64,000 nucleotides of DNA. It comes from Vibrio maerlii. Lineage in GTDB: Bacteria; Pseudomonadota; Gammaproteobacteria; Enterobacterales; Vibrionaceae. A model generated the notes under the pieces. The model saw nothing but the letters and a program-made list of their open reading frames with translations, made no database searches and was not told the origin of the DNA. Below are positions 35,310-43,326 of the stretch, in pieces; position 1 is the stretch's first letter, and the number at the start of each line of letters is the position of its first letter. The stretch is from positions 8-64,007 of the forward strand of contig NZ_QRHC01000002.1 in assembly GCF_003415655.1 (NCBI RefSeq), given 5' to 3'. A program made the translations under genes and the position numbers.

Positions 35310-35843
35310 TTAAATATTGAACAGAGTATCGACTCCCAGTTCAGCAACATCATCACTCGTGATACCTTTAAGCTTCACGGTGTAGTTGCCATATTCGATA
35401 ATTAAGTTGCCGCTAAAATCATAAGAGAGCGCAGCATCTGCACTGTCAAAGGCATCCGCATCGAATTCCAAGTTATCAACACCAATCTCAAAGTCCGTCA
35501 CTGTGGTGTAACCATCTCCCCCTTTGATGAAGATGGTATCTTCCCCGCTCCCGGTAGATACCTTATTCGTCCCACTGCCGTTTATCACAAAGGTGTCGTT
35601 ACCGGTGCCTCCTGAAAGTGAACTATTGCCTGAGTTCGTGAATAGAAAGTCATCACCACTGCCACCGCGCAACACATCATTGCCAGTACCAGCGATAAGA
35701 ATGTCATCACCTGCCCCGCCAATGAGAATATCGTTGCCTTCGCCACCGTGGATGAAATCATTACCACCGTAGCCCACAACTTTGTCATCGCCTTTCTCGG
35801 CGAAGATCACGTTTACATCTGCTGTTCCGTACGTAGTCTGCAT
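35310..35843 (-). CDS. Small RTX calcium-binding protein, likely type I secretion substrate
   Basis: 177 residues. No signal peptide. From about residue 18 to 110 there are some seven nonapeptide GGxGxDxUx repeats ('GYGGNDFIHGGEGNDILIGG' and on), which bind calcium and form a beta-roll outside the cell. The last ~65 residues ('TDFEIGVDNLEFDADAF' ... 'VDTLFNI') resemble the C-terminal export signal of type I substrates. There is no catalytic or adhesive domain: the protein is almost only beta-roll plus signal. ATG 35843 has GAGG five bases upstream; the frame is open to a TTG at 35906. Encoded directly before its presumed exporter and adaptor. Confidence 0.88.
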   Translation of the reverse strand: MQTTYGTADVNVIFAEKGDDKVVGYGGNDFIHGGEGNDILIGGAGDDILIAGTGNDVLRGGSGDDFLFTNSGNSSLSGGTGNDTFVINGSGTNKVSTGSGEDTIFIKGGDGYTTVTDFEIGVDNLEFDADAFDSADAALSYDFSGNLIIEYGNYTVKLKGITSDDVAELGVDTLFNI

Positions 35844-36084
35844 ATTTTCCTCAACGCTCTGAATATCTGTTTTTATGACATCAAGCCAACCTACAAAGCT
35901 CGACAACGAAATTATAGAAACGGGTGATTTCAGCAGAGTTTGAATAAAGAGCCATTCAGGGATTTAGAGAAGTACCAGCACATGTAGTGTGGTTTATAGA
36001 AAAAAGGGCGTAACTCAGACAACATGCCTGTTGAGCAGAAGGGCAATGTATTGGTAAATAGAAGGTTTAGTTGTCAAAAATAGA

Positions 36085-36124
36085 AAAGCGACAAACTAAG
36101 TAAATCGTATTAGTTTGTCGCTTT
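36085..36124 (-). terminator. Intrinsic terminator after sigma-factor gene
   Basis: AAAGCGACAAACTAA / TTAGTTTGTCGCTTT, a 15-bp perfect stem with a ten-base loop. Followed on the minus strand by TCTATTTTTGAC. The rest of the gene-free region up to the RTX gene shows nothing notable. Confidence 0.75.
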
Positions 36125-36175
36125 AATTCGGGGAGTTTCACTGTTCTTGGTGAAATTTTGCGGTTCCTACAAGAG

Positions 36176-36751
36176 CTAGCAGCTGTTGCATTGACCTGGC
36201 TTTTGCTCACAATCAATCACACTACCGTGATTATCCAAAGTCAGGTCACAACATTGGCTAAACAAGCCTTTCAGTTGCTGACGACTCTTTTGAACTCGTG
36301 ATTTCAGCGTCGAGTAGCTGATGTTTTGTGCCTCAGCGATACTCTTTTGGCTCTCGCCTTTTAAGTCGATCGACATAAGCAGCTCAGAAGACTCCTTTGG
36401 CAGAGCGCGAATAAATGGCTCAATACATTGAGACATTTCTTGTTCTATTGAAACGTCATCGTCTTGTTCAAACCAAAGCTCATCAGCACTGATATTTTTG
36501 TCTCTGTCGATACGCGCGCGCTTACGGTAGAAATCGATAATGGTTCGGTTCGCAAGCTGGAACAGCCAAGCCTTCACACTCGATGCGTCGTTCACTGACT
36601 GCAGGTTTTGATAGGTCTTTATCAGCACCTCTTGAAGCAGATCCTCCACATCATCGACGTTACTGACTTTTGAACGTAAGAATGCCCCTAAAGCATTCTC
36701 ATACTCCTGCCAAACCTGCTCAAGATTTAGTGGCTCAGTTGCACTGTTCAT
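36176..36751 (-). CDS. sigZ: ECF-like sigma factor, SigZ type
   Basis: About 191 residues. Region 2 'DVEDLLQEVLIKTYQNLQSV...VKAWLFQLANRTIIDFYRKR' and region 4 'LPKESSELLMSIDLKGESQKSIAEAQNISYSTLKSRVQKSRQQL' are those of small group 4 sigma factors. The C terminus carries a Cys-rich tail (CC, C, C, then C-x2-C at the very end) that could bind metal or sense redox state. Starts upstream of 36751 are open (36763, 36790) and none has a good RBS. The ATG used lies inside the 3' end of the ArsR gene (17-bp overlap), so translation is coupled. No anti-sigma gene is adjacent; the ArsR partner probably controls it. Confidence 0.82.
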   Translation of the reverse strand: MNSATEPLNLEQVWQEYENALGAFLRSKVSNVDDVEDLLQEVLIKTYQNLQSVNDASSVKAWLFQLANRTIIDFYRKRARIDRDKNISADELWFEQDDDVSIEQEMSQCIEPFIRALPKESSELLMSIDLKGESQKSIAEAQNISYSTLKSRVQKSRQQLKGLFSQCCDLTLDNHGSVIDCEQKPGQCNSC

Positions 36752-37031
36752 CGGCACAACACTCATCTTGCAAGAATCCAATGACATCATCTAAGCACTG
36801 ATATTCTGCTACGCAGTAAAGCGTTCGACCTTCTCTTCTTTGTGTGAGTAAGCCTGCGGAAGACAAACTAGAGATATGATGTGATAACGTTGAACCTGGT
36901 ATATCTAAATGTTGCTGAATACCACCAACCGCGATACCCTGACGACCAGCTTTTACAATCTGCTTGTAAATCGACAACCTAGTTGGGTGTCCAAGCTCTT
37001 TAAGTGCTTTTGCGACGCTTTCTAAATCCAT
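36735..37031 (-). CDS. ArsR-family repressor upstream of sigma factor
   Basis: 98 residues, winged helix: 'VAKALKELGHPTRLSIYKQIVKAG' then 'LDIPGSTLSHHISSLSSAGLLTQRREGRTLYCVAEYQCL'. The tail 'DECCADEQCN' has three cysteines, a likely metal or thiol-sensing site. The classical CVC motif of ArsR helix 3 is absent. Overlaps the sigma gene. An inverted repeat 22 bp upstream of the start is a candidate self-operator. Divergent from a periplasmic protein gene that may be co-regulated. Confidence 0.87.
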   Translation of the reverse strand: MDLESVAKALKELGHPTRLSIYKQIVKAGRQGIAVGGIQQHLDIPGSTLSHHISSLSSAGLLTQRREGRTLYCVAEYQCLDDVIGFLQDECCADEQCN

Positions 37032-37052
37032 CGTTTGACCCTCATTAAATAC

Positions 37053-37072
37053 ATTTCGATAATAGTCGAAAT
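37053..37072. promoter_or_regulatory. Candidate ArsR operator
   Basis: ATTTCGA-N6-TCGAAAT, a perfect 7-bp inverted repeat 22 bp upstream of the ArsR start, in the region shared with the divergent periplasmic protein gene. Size and symmetry fit ArsR-family operators. Confidence 0.55.
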
Positions 37073-37232
37073 AAATAACAATTTCAAGCTAACGATATTC
37101 GTATTCGCTTAGGCAAAATAGAGCTTGGAACAACCACACGAAAACAGTAGTTCTATCAATAACAAACTTGATATAAATTGGAAAAATCTATATTTTACCG
37201 TCCACTGTTTACGTACATTAATTAGGTCTTAT

Positions 37233-37811
37233 ATGAAAAAGCTAATCACCCTGACAGCTATCGCAGCATCAATGTCATTTGCAGCTATCGTAAATGCGGC
37301 ACCCGTTGAATTTCAAAAGATTCCTGAGATCATGGCGAAGTTTGAAGACGCTGAGCTATTCAGAAAGAAAACGCCAACTCTTGGTCGTCTGCCTGCGGAA
37401 GCGGAACTCGGTAAAGCATTCCCTACGTACGTATCTGATGGTAAAGGCGGTTACTCACTAGAGACTGAGAACACCATGACTAACGACGTGGTTATCGCAA
37501 GCATGCCAAAACCAATCGTGGGCGAAATCTACAACCAGTGGCTTGTTCCTCAAGATGTTTGGGTAAACACTTACGGCGAGCTTCCAACCTCTACAGAGTT
37601 CAAACCGTTCAAGCGCATCAAAACGATCAAAGCGATCAAGATCGATGAAGATATGCTTGAACTAATGGGTAGCGAAAACGGCAAATCTGCAATCATCAAA
37701 GTAAGCTGGGATGAGAATGGTATGAAGGTATACAAGGATGGTTACTTAGCGGATTACGAATACGGTATCGCACCTCAAGAAATGAAAGAAAACTACGAAC
37801 TAGCGAAATAA
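37233..37811 (+). CDS. Periplasmic protein of unknown function
   Basis: 192 residues with a clear signal peptide (MKKLITLTAIAASMSFAAIVNA, cleavage after residue 22). The mature protein has no Cys, alternating charged and aromatic stretches ('IMAKFEDAELFRKKTPTLGRL', 'IYNQWLVPQDVWVNTYGELP') and no domain I recognise. ATG 37233 has AGG seven bases upstream; the frame is open 36 codons further, but the signal peptide decides the start. Divergent from ArsR-SigZ, so it may respond to the same signal. Followed by a terminator. Confidence 0.75.
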   Translation: MKKLITLTAIAASMSFAAIVNAAPVEFQKIPEIMAKFEDAELFRKKTPTLGRLPAEAELGKAFPTYVSDGKGGYSLETENTMTNDVVIASMPKPIVGEIYNQWLVPQDVWVNTYGELPTSTEFKPFKRIKTIKAIKIDEDMLELMGSENGKSAIIKVSWDENGMKVYKDGYLADYEYGIAPQEMKENYELAK

Positions 37812-37841
37812 CCGCTCGTCAACAAGCTCGACTCTAATAAC

Positions 37842-37875
37842 AAAGCGACCGTCACGTATGTGGGTCGCTTTTTCG
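37842..37875 (+). terminator. Intrinsic terminator after periplasmic protein gene
   Basis: AAAGCGACC / GGGTCGCTTT stem (one G-T pair) followed by TTTCG on the plus strand. Confidence 0.8.
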
Positions 37876-37881
37876 TTTTAC

Positions 37882-37896
37882 TAGGGTCTGTTAACC
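37882..37896. repeat. Solo copy of the MITE terminal repeat
   Basis: TAGGGTCTGTTAACC differs by one base from the end of the 264-bp element at 29962. It adjoins the stop codon of the LysR gene at 37896. A possible partner, TTAGACCCTAG, lies at 38904-38914 beyond the gene, but it matches only eight bases. Confidence 0.5.
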
Positions 37897-38786
37897 TAAT
37901 CACTAAACTTGGATTTGATAAAGTCTACAAAAGTGCGCAGTCGCTTAGGTTGATACTTGTCTCTATGATATATCGCGGAAAATGGTACGGAAGGAATGTG
38001 CCAATCTGGCATCAATGTTACTAGTTGCCCTCGCTCCACTAGCTCGCTGCAGTACATCAACGGTACGCGAATGATTCCATTACCCATCGCGGCACCCTGA
38101 ACCAATGCCCGGCCGTTCTTACACACAAATTGACCTTCTACATTCACATCTTGAACTCTACCCGTTGCTCGCTGTTGATAGCTCCACTTTTTAACCGACC
38201 CAGTCAAAGTGCGGTGCTTAGCTAATTCCTTGGGATGCAGTGGCTCTCCAAACTTGGTGAGATAATCCGAGCTTGCTAAAGTCACCATCTCAATGTCCAT
38301 CAGATGCTTAGCAATAAATCCGGAATCGTCCAATGTCCCCATTCGTAATGCCACGTCAAACTCATCTTCTATCAGATCAATACGATGGCTGGAGAAATCC
38401 AGATAGACCTGAATATCAGAATGTTGCTGCATAAACTCATGAACATACATCGCAATGAGCTCCTCCCCAAGGTAGCCACCCACACAGTTGACTCGAATAA
38501 CACCTTTGACCGATTCCGGATCATCTAAGGCGGCAATCAAGGCTTGATCAATACTATTTAGGGCAGTCTCGCATTGGCTAAAAAACTGCTCACCTGCTGG
38601 CGTCAATCTTAGCGTGCGTGTGGTACGGATAAGTAAAGTCACCCCCATTTGTGACTCTAAATTACTAATTTGCTTGGATACGTGCGAACGTGAAACCGAA
38701 AGGGCTTCCGCCGCCTTAGTAAAATTACCCAGCTGAGCGATCAACACAAAGGAGCGAATATCAGCAAGATTGATAGAGTTCAACAT
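37896..38786 (-). CDS. LysR-family transcriptional regulator
   Basis: 296 residues. N-terminal HTH 'IRSFVLIAQLGNFTKAAEALSVSRSHVSKQISNLESQMGVTLL' and a LysR-type effector domain. Layout and 'GVIRVNCVGGYLGEE' resemble the large AaeR/DsdC-like single-gene LysR group. No divergent target gene adjoins: the next gene is a 61-residue protein 240 bp away on the other strand. Stop codon lies against a MITE-type repeat end. Confidence 0.88.
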   Translation of the reverse strand: MLNSINLADIRSFVLIAQLGNFTKAAEALSVSRSHVSKQISNLESQMGVTLLIRTTRTLRLTPAGEQFFSQCETALNSIDQALIAALDDPESVKGVIRVNCVGGYLGEELIAMYVHEFMQQHSDIQVYLDFSSHRIDLIEDEFDVALRMGTLDDSGFIAKHLMDIEMVTLASSDYLTKFGEPLHPKELAKHRTLTGSVKKWSYQQRATGRVQDVNVEGQFVCKNGRALVQGAAMGNGIIRVPLMYCSELVERGQLVTLMPDWHIPSVPFSAIYHRDKYQPKRLRTFVDFIKSKFSD

Positions 38787-38951
38787 GACGTGTTACCCGT
38801 GTGGTATGAATATAAAGCAGAATCAATATCTTAAACTAATCTCTTACTTTGTTCTCGATCTGTCGAAAATAATTCAATGTGTGACCAGACACGTCCCAAA
38901 CATTAGACCCTAGAAATTGGATAGTTTAAATCGGTTAAAAACATAGCAACA

Positions 38952-38965
38952 TTGATCCAGATCAT
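38952..38965. promoter_or_regulatory. FNR-like box upstream of small Cys protein
   Basis: TTGATCCAGATCAT matches TTGAT-N4-ATCAA at nine of ten positions. Its centre is about 67 bp before the start codon of the 61-residue gene, which allows a class II activator position (about -41 from a start site near 39000). Confidence 0.5.
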
Positions 38966-39025
38966 TTTAAACAATCTATTAACAAATTAAGGTTGAATTG
39001 TTATGTCAATGTAAGGAGATAAGGC

Positions 39026-39211
39026 ATGGAACTAAAAAGAGATCCAAAGTGCTATACCGATGTATGTATCGATGGCAAGTGGTTCCATTATGATCACTGC
39101 AGCACACATGCTTATATGCTCAGAGGTGGAGCGTCTGTCGAAATGAAACTCGAAAGAGTCCCTATCACCGAATCAGAGCTTATCGACTTACTCTCTGACG
39201 CGAGAACATAA
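39026..39211 (+). CDS. Small Cys/His-containing protein, 61 residues
   Basis: Cytosolic, no signal peptide or membrane helix. The middle 'CYTDVCIDGKWFHYDHCSTHAYMLRGG' holds three Cys and three His, which could bind a metal or be redox active. Strong AAGGAG eight bases before ATG 39026, and a hairpin terminator right after, so it is very likely a real, separately expressed gene. An FNR-like box lies upstream. Family unknown to me. Confidence 0.78.
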   Translation: MELKRDPKCYTDVCIDGKWFHYDHCSTHAYMLRGGASVEMKLERVPITESELIDLLSDART

Positions 39212-39217
39212 TCGTTT

Positions 39218-39248
39218 GAGGCTGGTTAATCATAATCAGCCTCTTTGC
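39218..39248 (+). terminator. Intrinsic terminator after small Cys protein gene
   Basis: GAGGCTG / CAGCCTC stem with inner TTA/TAA pairing, followed by TTTGCT. Moderate T run. Confidence 0.65.
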
Positions 39249-39382
39249 TATTGCTCTTATTTGCTTATCTGAGCTGACATTATCAAATCTCGTTTTATAA
39301 TCATTCAATTTTTATCCCGTATATCCTTTCATACACTTCCCCTACAATCTGCCACATTAATGATCATCCCTAGGAGCTCAAT

Positions 39383-40411
39383 GTGGAACTGTTCAACTTC
39401 GATCAAGGTCCAATTCGTCCACCATCCGAAGCCGATAGCTTGCTAATCCGTACAACGGAAGGCTGCCCGTGGAATAAATGTACCTTTTGTACCTTGTTCA
39501 AGGGCATGGAATTTTCGATTCGCCCGGTAGAAGAGATTAAGCAAGATATCTGGAACGCTCGTCGATTTTACAAAGACCGCGTGTTCGAAACCTGCTTTCT
39601 TCAAGACGGTGATTCATTTGCGATGGAAACCGAAGATCTCCTTGATGTGCTCACGACTCTAAAGGAGGCCTTCCCAGAGCTAAAACGCATCAGCTCATAC
39701 GGCCGTGCACAAACCATGCGCAAAAAGAGTGCGGAAGAGATGAAAGCCATCTGCGATGCTGGGTTGAACATGCTTTATTGTGGTATGGAATCTGGGTCTG
39801 TCGATGTATTGAAGCGTGTTAAGAAAGGCATTACACCAAACTACATCGTTTCATCTGCCAAGCATGCAAAAAAAGCAGGCATGGAAATCATGGTGTTCAT
39901 TATCCTAGGTTTAGGAGGCAAAGAGTTGTCACATCTACATGTGGCGGAAACAGCCAAGATCCTCAACGAAATCAACCCAGACGAAATCCGTTTACTGTCA
40001 TTAGCCGTCAAACCTAATACAGAGCTAATGACATCCGTTGAGCAGGGTAAGTTCACCATGCTTTCTGAATTAGAGATGGTAGAAGAGCAGCGTCAACTTC
40101 TCGCACTACTCGACAACATCGACAGCAAATACGGCAACTTCCATGGGATCAACCTGCTCATGGAGATCAACGGTAAACTGCCAGAGGACAAGGATAAATT
40201 TCTTGGGATAATGGATAACTTCATTGCGCTACCACGTTTAGAGCAAATGAACTTTATACTGGGTCGTCGACGCAACTACTATCGCCAACTGAGTGACCTA
40301 CAGCCTTCATTTATGTACGATTTGATAAAGCAAGATATCGATAAGATCCAGCGTGCCGATCCCAATGCATTTGAGTCGATCTTCCATAGCTTCCGCCAGC
40401 AAATGATCTAA
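39383..40411 (+). CDS. Radical SAM protein with CX4CX2C cluster motif
   Basis: 342 residues. The cluster cysteines are C28, C33 and C36 ('EGCPWNKCTFC'), spaced C-x4-C-x2-C, while most radical SAM enzymes have C-x3-C-x2-C. 'RISSYGRAQTM', 'CGMESGSVDVLKRVKKG' and 'VFIILGLGGKE' are Elp3/MiaB/HemN-like core strands of the SAM barrel. Length shows no extra domain. Start is GTG 39383 with AGGAG six bases upstream; an ATG at 39381 is out of frame. Monocistronic; substrate unknown. Confidence 0.85.
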   Translation: MELFNFDQGPIRPPSEADSLLIRTTEGCPWNKCTFCTLFKGMEFSIRPVEEIKQDIWNARRFYKDRVFETCFLQDGDSFAMETEDLLDVLTTLKEAFPELKRISSYGRAQTMRKKSAEEMKAICDAGLNMLYCGMESGSVDVLKRVKKGITPNYIVSSAKHAKKAGMEIMVFIILGLGGKELSHLHVAETAKILNEINPDEIRLLSLAVKPNTELMTSVEQGKFTMLSELEMVEEQRQLLALLDNIDSKYGNFHGINLLMEINGKLPEDKDKFLGIMDNFIALPRLEQMNFILGRRRNYYRQLSDLQPSFMYDLIKQDIDKIQRADPNAFESIFHSFRQQMI

Positions 40412-40435
40412 TCGAACGAATCAAAGAAAAAGGAA

Positions 40436-40486
40436 AAGCAGAACTAGCCAATACATGGGGGTGCACTTCAGGAGCATAGTTCTGCT
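40436..40486. other. Stem-loop after radical SAM gene, 10-bp stem and 30-base loop
   Basis: AGCAGAACTA / TAGTTCTGCT perfect arms around a 30-base loop containing GTGCAC and CTTCAGGAG. No T run on either side, so it is not a classical terminator. The remainder of the gene-free region 40412-40718 shows only a weaker TTGTTCC / GGAACAA pairing at about 40580 and 40640. Confidence 0.4.
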
Positions 40487-40718
40487 TAAGAATTGTTAAA
40501 CACTGCTTACGTGATGGGCTTATTGTTATTGATAATAGGAATAGAAAACACAGTTAACCTTACGCTTTGTTGTTCCACTTTTACGCCCTAATGGCCCCAA
40601 TATCTCAAGATATCGTTAGAAACAACACAAATGAGGAACAATAATTCTCAATTCATTTCTCGTTTTAGTCCATACAGATGCCATATAATTTAGGTTACGT
40701 TCAAACACTGCCATTGTT

Positions 40719-42452
40719 ATGTCTGACTTAAACCTATACCGCTACTACTCTCGTTTAGAAACCCTTGGGGTTGGACAAGAGATAAAAACGACACTCCAAG
40801 AAGTTTCAGAGAAACTCTTTACCAGTACTCGCCATGCTCGCAGTTTATTGGGTCAGATGCAGAATGAGCAATGGCTTACTTGGTCGCCTAAAGCAGGACG
40901 AAACAACCGCTCGACTCTACTCCTTCATTTTAGTGTTGATACGCTTACTGAGCGTCTCGCAGCAGAACGTATCAACCAAGGTAAGTATGAGAAAGCATTA
41001 GAAATACTTGGCAACGACCAAACGAAATTTGGTCGCTTATTGAAGAGCACCTCCGGAGCATCAATGCGCGAGGGGCGTTTAAATATCCAGCTTACCTACA
41101 AGCGTCCATTTGAGCGCATCGTGCCTCACCAACGTCACCGAAGCAGTGAGCGCTTCTTTCTACGCCAAGTCTTTAGTTGCTTAATCAGCAGTGATGCTCA
41201 AGGTAGGTTACACCCCGATCTCGCACACCACTGGCGCTATAATCCTGAAACTCTTGAGTGGACGTTTTACCTTCGTCCTAACCTCACCTTTCACAATGGA
41301 TCGAGTATCGACAGTGGCACGATCTCCGCACTGTTCAACAAACTAAAGAGTCACAAGAACTACCAAGCTGAGTTGGCACATCTTGAATCGGTCACTGCGC
41401 CTAACCCGTTGAAGGTCATCTTCAAATTGAATAAAGCCGATATGGGCTTTGGCGGCCTACTGAGCGGGGTGAAATATGGTGTTCAACCTGTCTCTCAAGT
41501 AAATAATGCCCAAACAACCGATGTGATTGGTAGTGGTTGCTTTGAGGTCATCGAACACACCGAAAAGCGCATGGTGCTACAAGCATTTGATCAATACTAT
41601 GGGTGCCGAGTGTTGGCCGACAATGTAACGGTTTGGATTGTCTCTGAAGACGAACCTGAGTCCAAATCAAGTATCACATCTAATGGTGTGATCTGTGGGC
41701 ATTACATCTCCATGCCACGTTCTGCCAATAACCATTCAGGCCAACAAACTCGAACCGAAGATGGGAGCTTATTTGCACTCTACAACGCGAATGCCAAACA
41801 GCCACTTAATGAAGCGCAAAGGCGATATTTCACAACCTTGATTCAGCCAGAGCTTTTATTAGACGCACTTGACCAACAGAACGCACTATTTGGTATTGTG
41901 CCGGCAAGCAATATCTTTCCTCAGTGGCAACCTGTGCTGCGCACTTACGCGCAACCTGTTAGTTTCTCGCAAACGGTGACGATTGCAGGTTATGACTATA
42001 CGGCACTTAAGCGCTGTGCTGATGCCATCAAACAGTGTATTTCTTCACTTAAGGTTGAGGTTGAAATTCACCTCTACTCATTCAGAGAACTGATCAATAA
42101 GGCGCAAAAAGGTGAGCTAGAAGAGACACTTATCGTCACCAACATCAATCTGGATGATAACCGTCAGGCGTCGGCTTTCAATAACTTCTACAACAACCCG
42201 GTATTGCATCATTGCTTAGGTAAACATCGTCAGAAGTGGTTGCTAGAACAGTTAGAAGAATTGCGAGGGCAAGAAGCACTTGGGGACTACCTAGATAAAC
42301 TAGAGCCTGTGATTAGCCCTCTCGTCAATGAATACTGGATTACCCCAATGTTCCACCATATGCAGACATTACGATTTCACGGGGTGTTAGAGGATGTGGC
42401 GTTAACCAACTGGGGATGGCCCGATATTAAGTCGGTGTGGCTGGCGGATTAA
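40719..42452 (+). CDS. SgrR-like regulator with solute-binding domain
   Basis: 577 residues. N-terminal winged-helix-like domain (about 1-110: 'LEEVSEKLFTSTRHARSLLGQM'-type) fused to a cytosolic relative of family 5 oligopeptide/nickel binding proteins (about 165-570; 'DLAHHWRYNPETLEWTFYLRPNLTFHNG'). This is the SgrR layout; in E. coli SgrR senses sugar-phosphate stress and activates sgrS. No signal peptide, so the binding domain acts inside the cell as a ligand sensor. No SgrS-like RNA or sugar transporter adjoins. A long stem-loop follows. Confidence 0.85.
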   Translation: MSDLNLYRYYSRLETLGVGQEIKTTLQEVSEKLFTSTRHARSLLGQMQNEQWLTWSPKAGRNNRSTLLLHFSVDTLTERLAAERINQGKYEKALEILGNDQTKFGRLLKSTSGASMREGRLNIQLTYKRPFERIVPHQRHRSSERFFLRQVFSCLISSDAQGRLHPDLAHHWRYNPETLEWTFYLRPNLTFHNGSSIDSGTISALFNKLKSHKNYQAELAHLESVTAPNPLKVIFKLNKADMGFGGLLSGVKYGVQPVSQVNNAQTTDVIGSGCFEVIEHTEKRMVLQAFDQYYGCRVLADNVTVWIVSEDEPESKSSITSNGVICGHYISMPRSANNHSGQQTRTEDGSLFALYNANAKQPLNEAQRRYFTTLIQPELLLDALDQQNALFGIVPASNIFPQWQPVLRTYAQPVSFSQTVTIAGYDYTALKRCADAIKQCISSLKVEVEIHLYSFRELINKAQKGELEETLIVTNINLDDNRQASAFNNFYNNPVLHHCLGKHRQKWLLEQLEELRGQEALGDYLDKLEPVISPLVNEYWITPMFHHMQTLRFHGVLEDVALTNWGWPDIKSVWLAD

Positions 42453-42464
42453 TATCTAGAAACA

Positions 42465-42524
42465 ACCCACTTTGTCTCTACTCAATCTGGTCTCTACAGA
42501 ATGAGTAGTAAAGTGGGCTATTTC
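42465..42524. terminator. Long hairpin between convergent genes
   Basis: CCCACTTT / AAAGTGGG outer arms and TCTACTCA / TGAGTAG inner arms, about 22 bases apart at the centre. Lies between the SgrR-like and YitT genes, which converge. Confidence 0.6.
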
Positions 42525-42544
42525 GCTATCTAAGTCGTTGTAAA

Positions 42545-43147
42545 TTAACTCGCTGTCGCCTGATAACGACCTGGTTTGTGGTTCATTGCCAAGATCAGAT
42601 TGGTCACCACGGCGCCAAGAATGGACAGGCCAATGATGATTGGGTCAACAATAAACAGAGACATGATCACAATTGAGCAGTCTAAGCCCATCTGCACTTT
42701 GCCCGCTCGAATTCCATAACGCTCTTGTAGGAACAGCGCCAAGATGTTGAAGCCGCCCAAACTCATTTTGTGACGGAAGATCACCAACATACCGGTTCCA
42801 ATCAAACCACTACCAATCAAGGCAGCATAAAGCGGGTCGATATACGCGATTTCAATAGCATGATGGAGGTAGTCGGCGGCAAAAGAGACCAAGCTCACTG
42901 CGACAAAGGTATTCAGTGTGAAACGCCATCCCATTCGAGTGGCAGAAAGGAGGTAAAAAGGCAGGTTAATTGCGAAGAAGACCTGACCGAAACTAAAGTC
43001 GCTCACTTTAGTAATAAAAATAGCCAGTCCTGCCGTACCACCCGTTAACAGTCCAACCTTGTTAAAGAAGATGATACCTAGCGAAACCATTGCACACCCA
43101 ATTAACAGGGCAAGCAGGTTCTCCCTAAAGCTATGTTCGTTATCCAT
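42545..43147 (-). CDS. YitT-family membrane protein
   Basis: 200 residues with five hydrophobic segments. 'NKVGLLTGGTAGLAIFI' and 'RHKMSLGGFNILALFLQE' are the duplicated G-G-x-x-G segments of the YitT/DUF161 family, often annotated as membrane proteins of unknown transport function. Lacks the C-terminal soluble domain present in many Gram-positive members. Monocistronic. Confidence 0.85.
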   Translation of the reverse strand: MDNEHSFRENLLALLIGCAMVSLGIIFFNKVGLLTGGTAGLAIFITKVSDFSFGQVFFAINLPFYLLSATRMGWRFTLNTFVAVSLVSFAADYLHHAIEIAYIDPLYAALIGSGLIGTGMLVIFRHKMSLGGFNILALFLQERYGIRAGKVQMGLDCSIVIMSLFIVDPIIIGLSILGAVVTNLILAMNHKPGRYQATAS

Positions 43148-43326
43148 GTTTGCATCCCTTGCAACTTAGCGAAAATAAATCACACTCATCTTGAGCGTAT
43201 AAACGTGCATAGGATGTCGATAATTCACAATATTGTCGATAAATGGCCGCAAACTGAAGTTTTCACGACTGTCAAAAATGCTTTACATGCCCTTCTACCG
43301 AACTCGTATGTGTAAACCCTTAAGAG

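Noticed and set aside
35310..35843. RTX toxin or protease
   Set aside because: Too short, with no acylation site, hydrophobic pore region or metalloprotease motif; only repeats and an export signal are present.
38904..38914. TTAGACCCTAG as the second end of an element enclosing the LysR gene from 37882
   Set aside because: Only eight bases match the terminal repeat, no TA-flanked full end is seen, and the enclosed gene is an ordinary LysR regulator.
43133..43315. 60-residue open frame on the plus strand between YitT and MipA/OmpV genes
   Set aside because: No RBS, overlaps the YitT start and has no protein-like composition.
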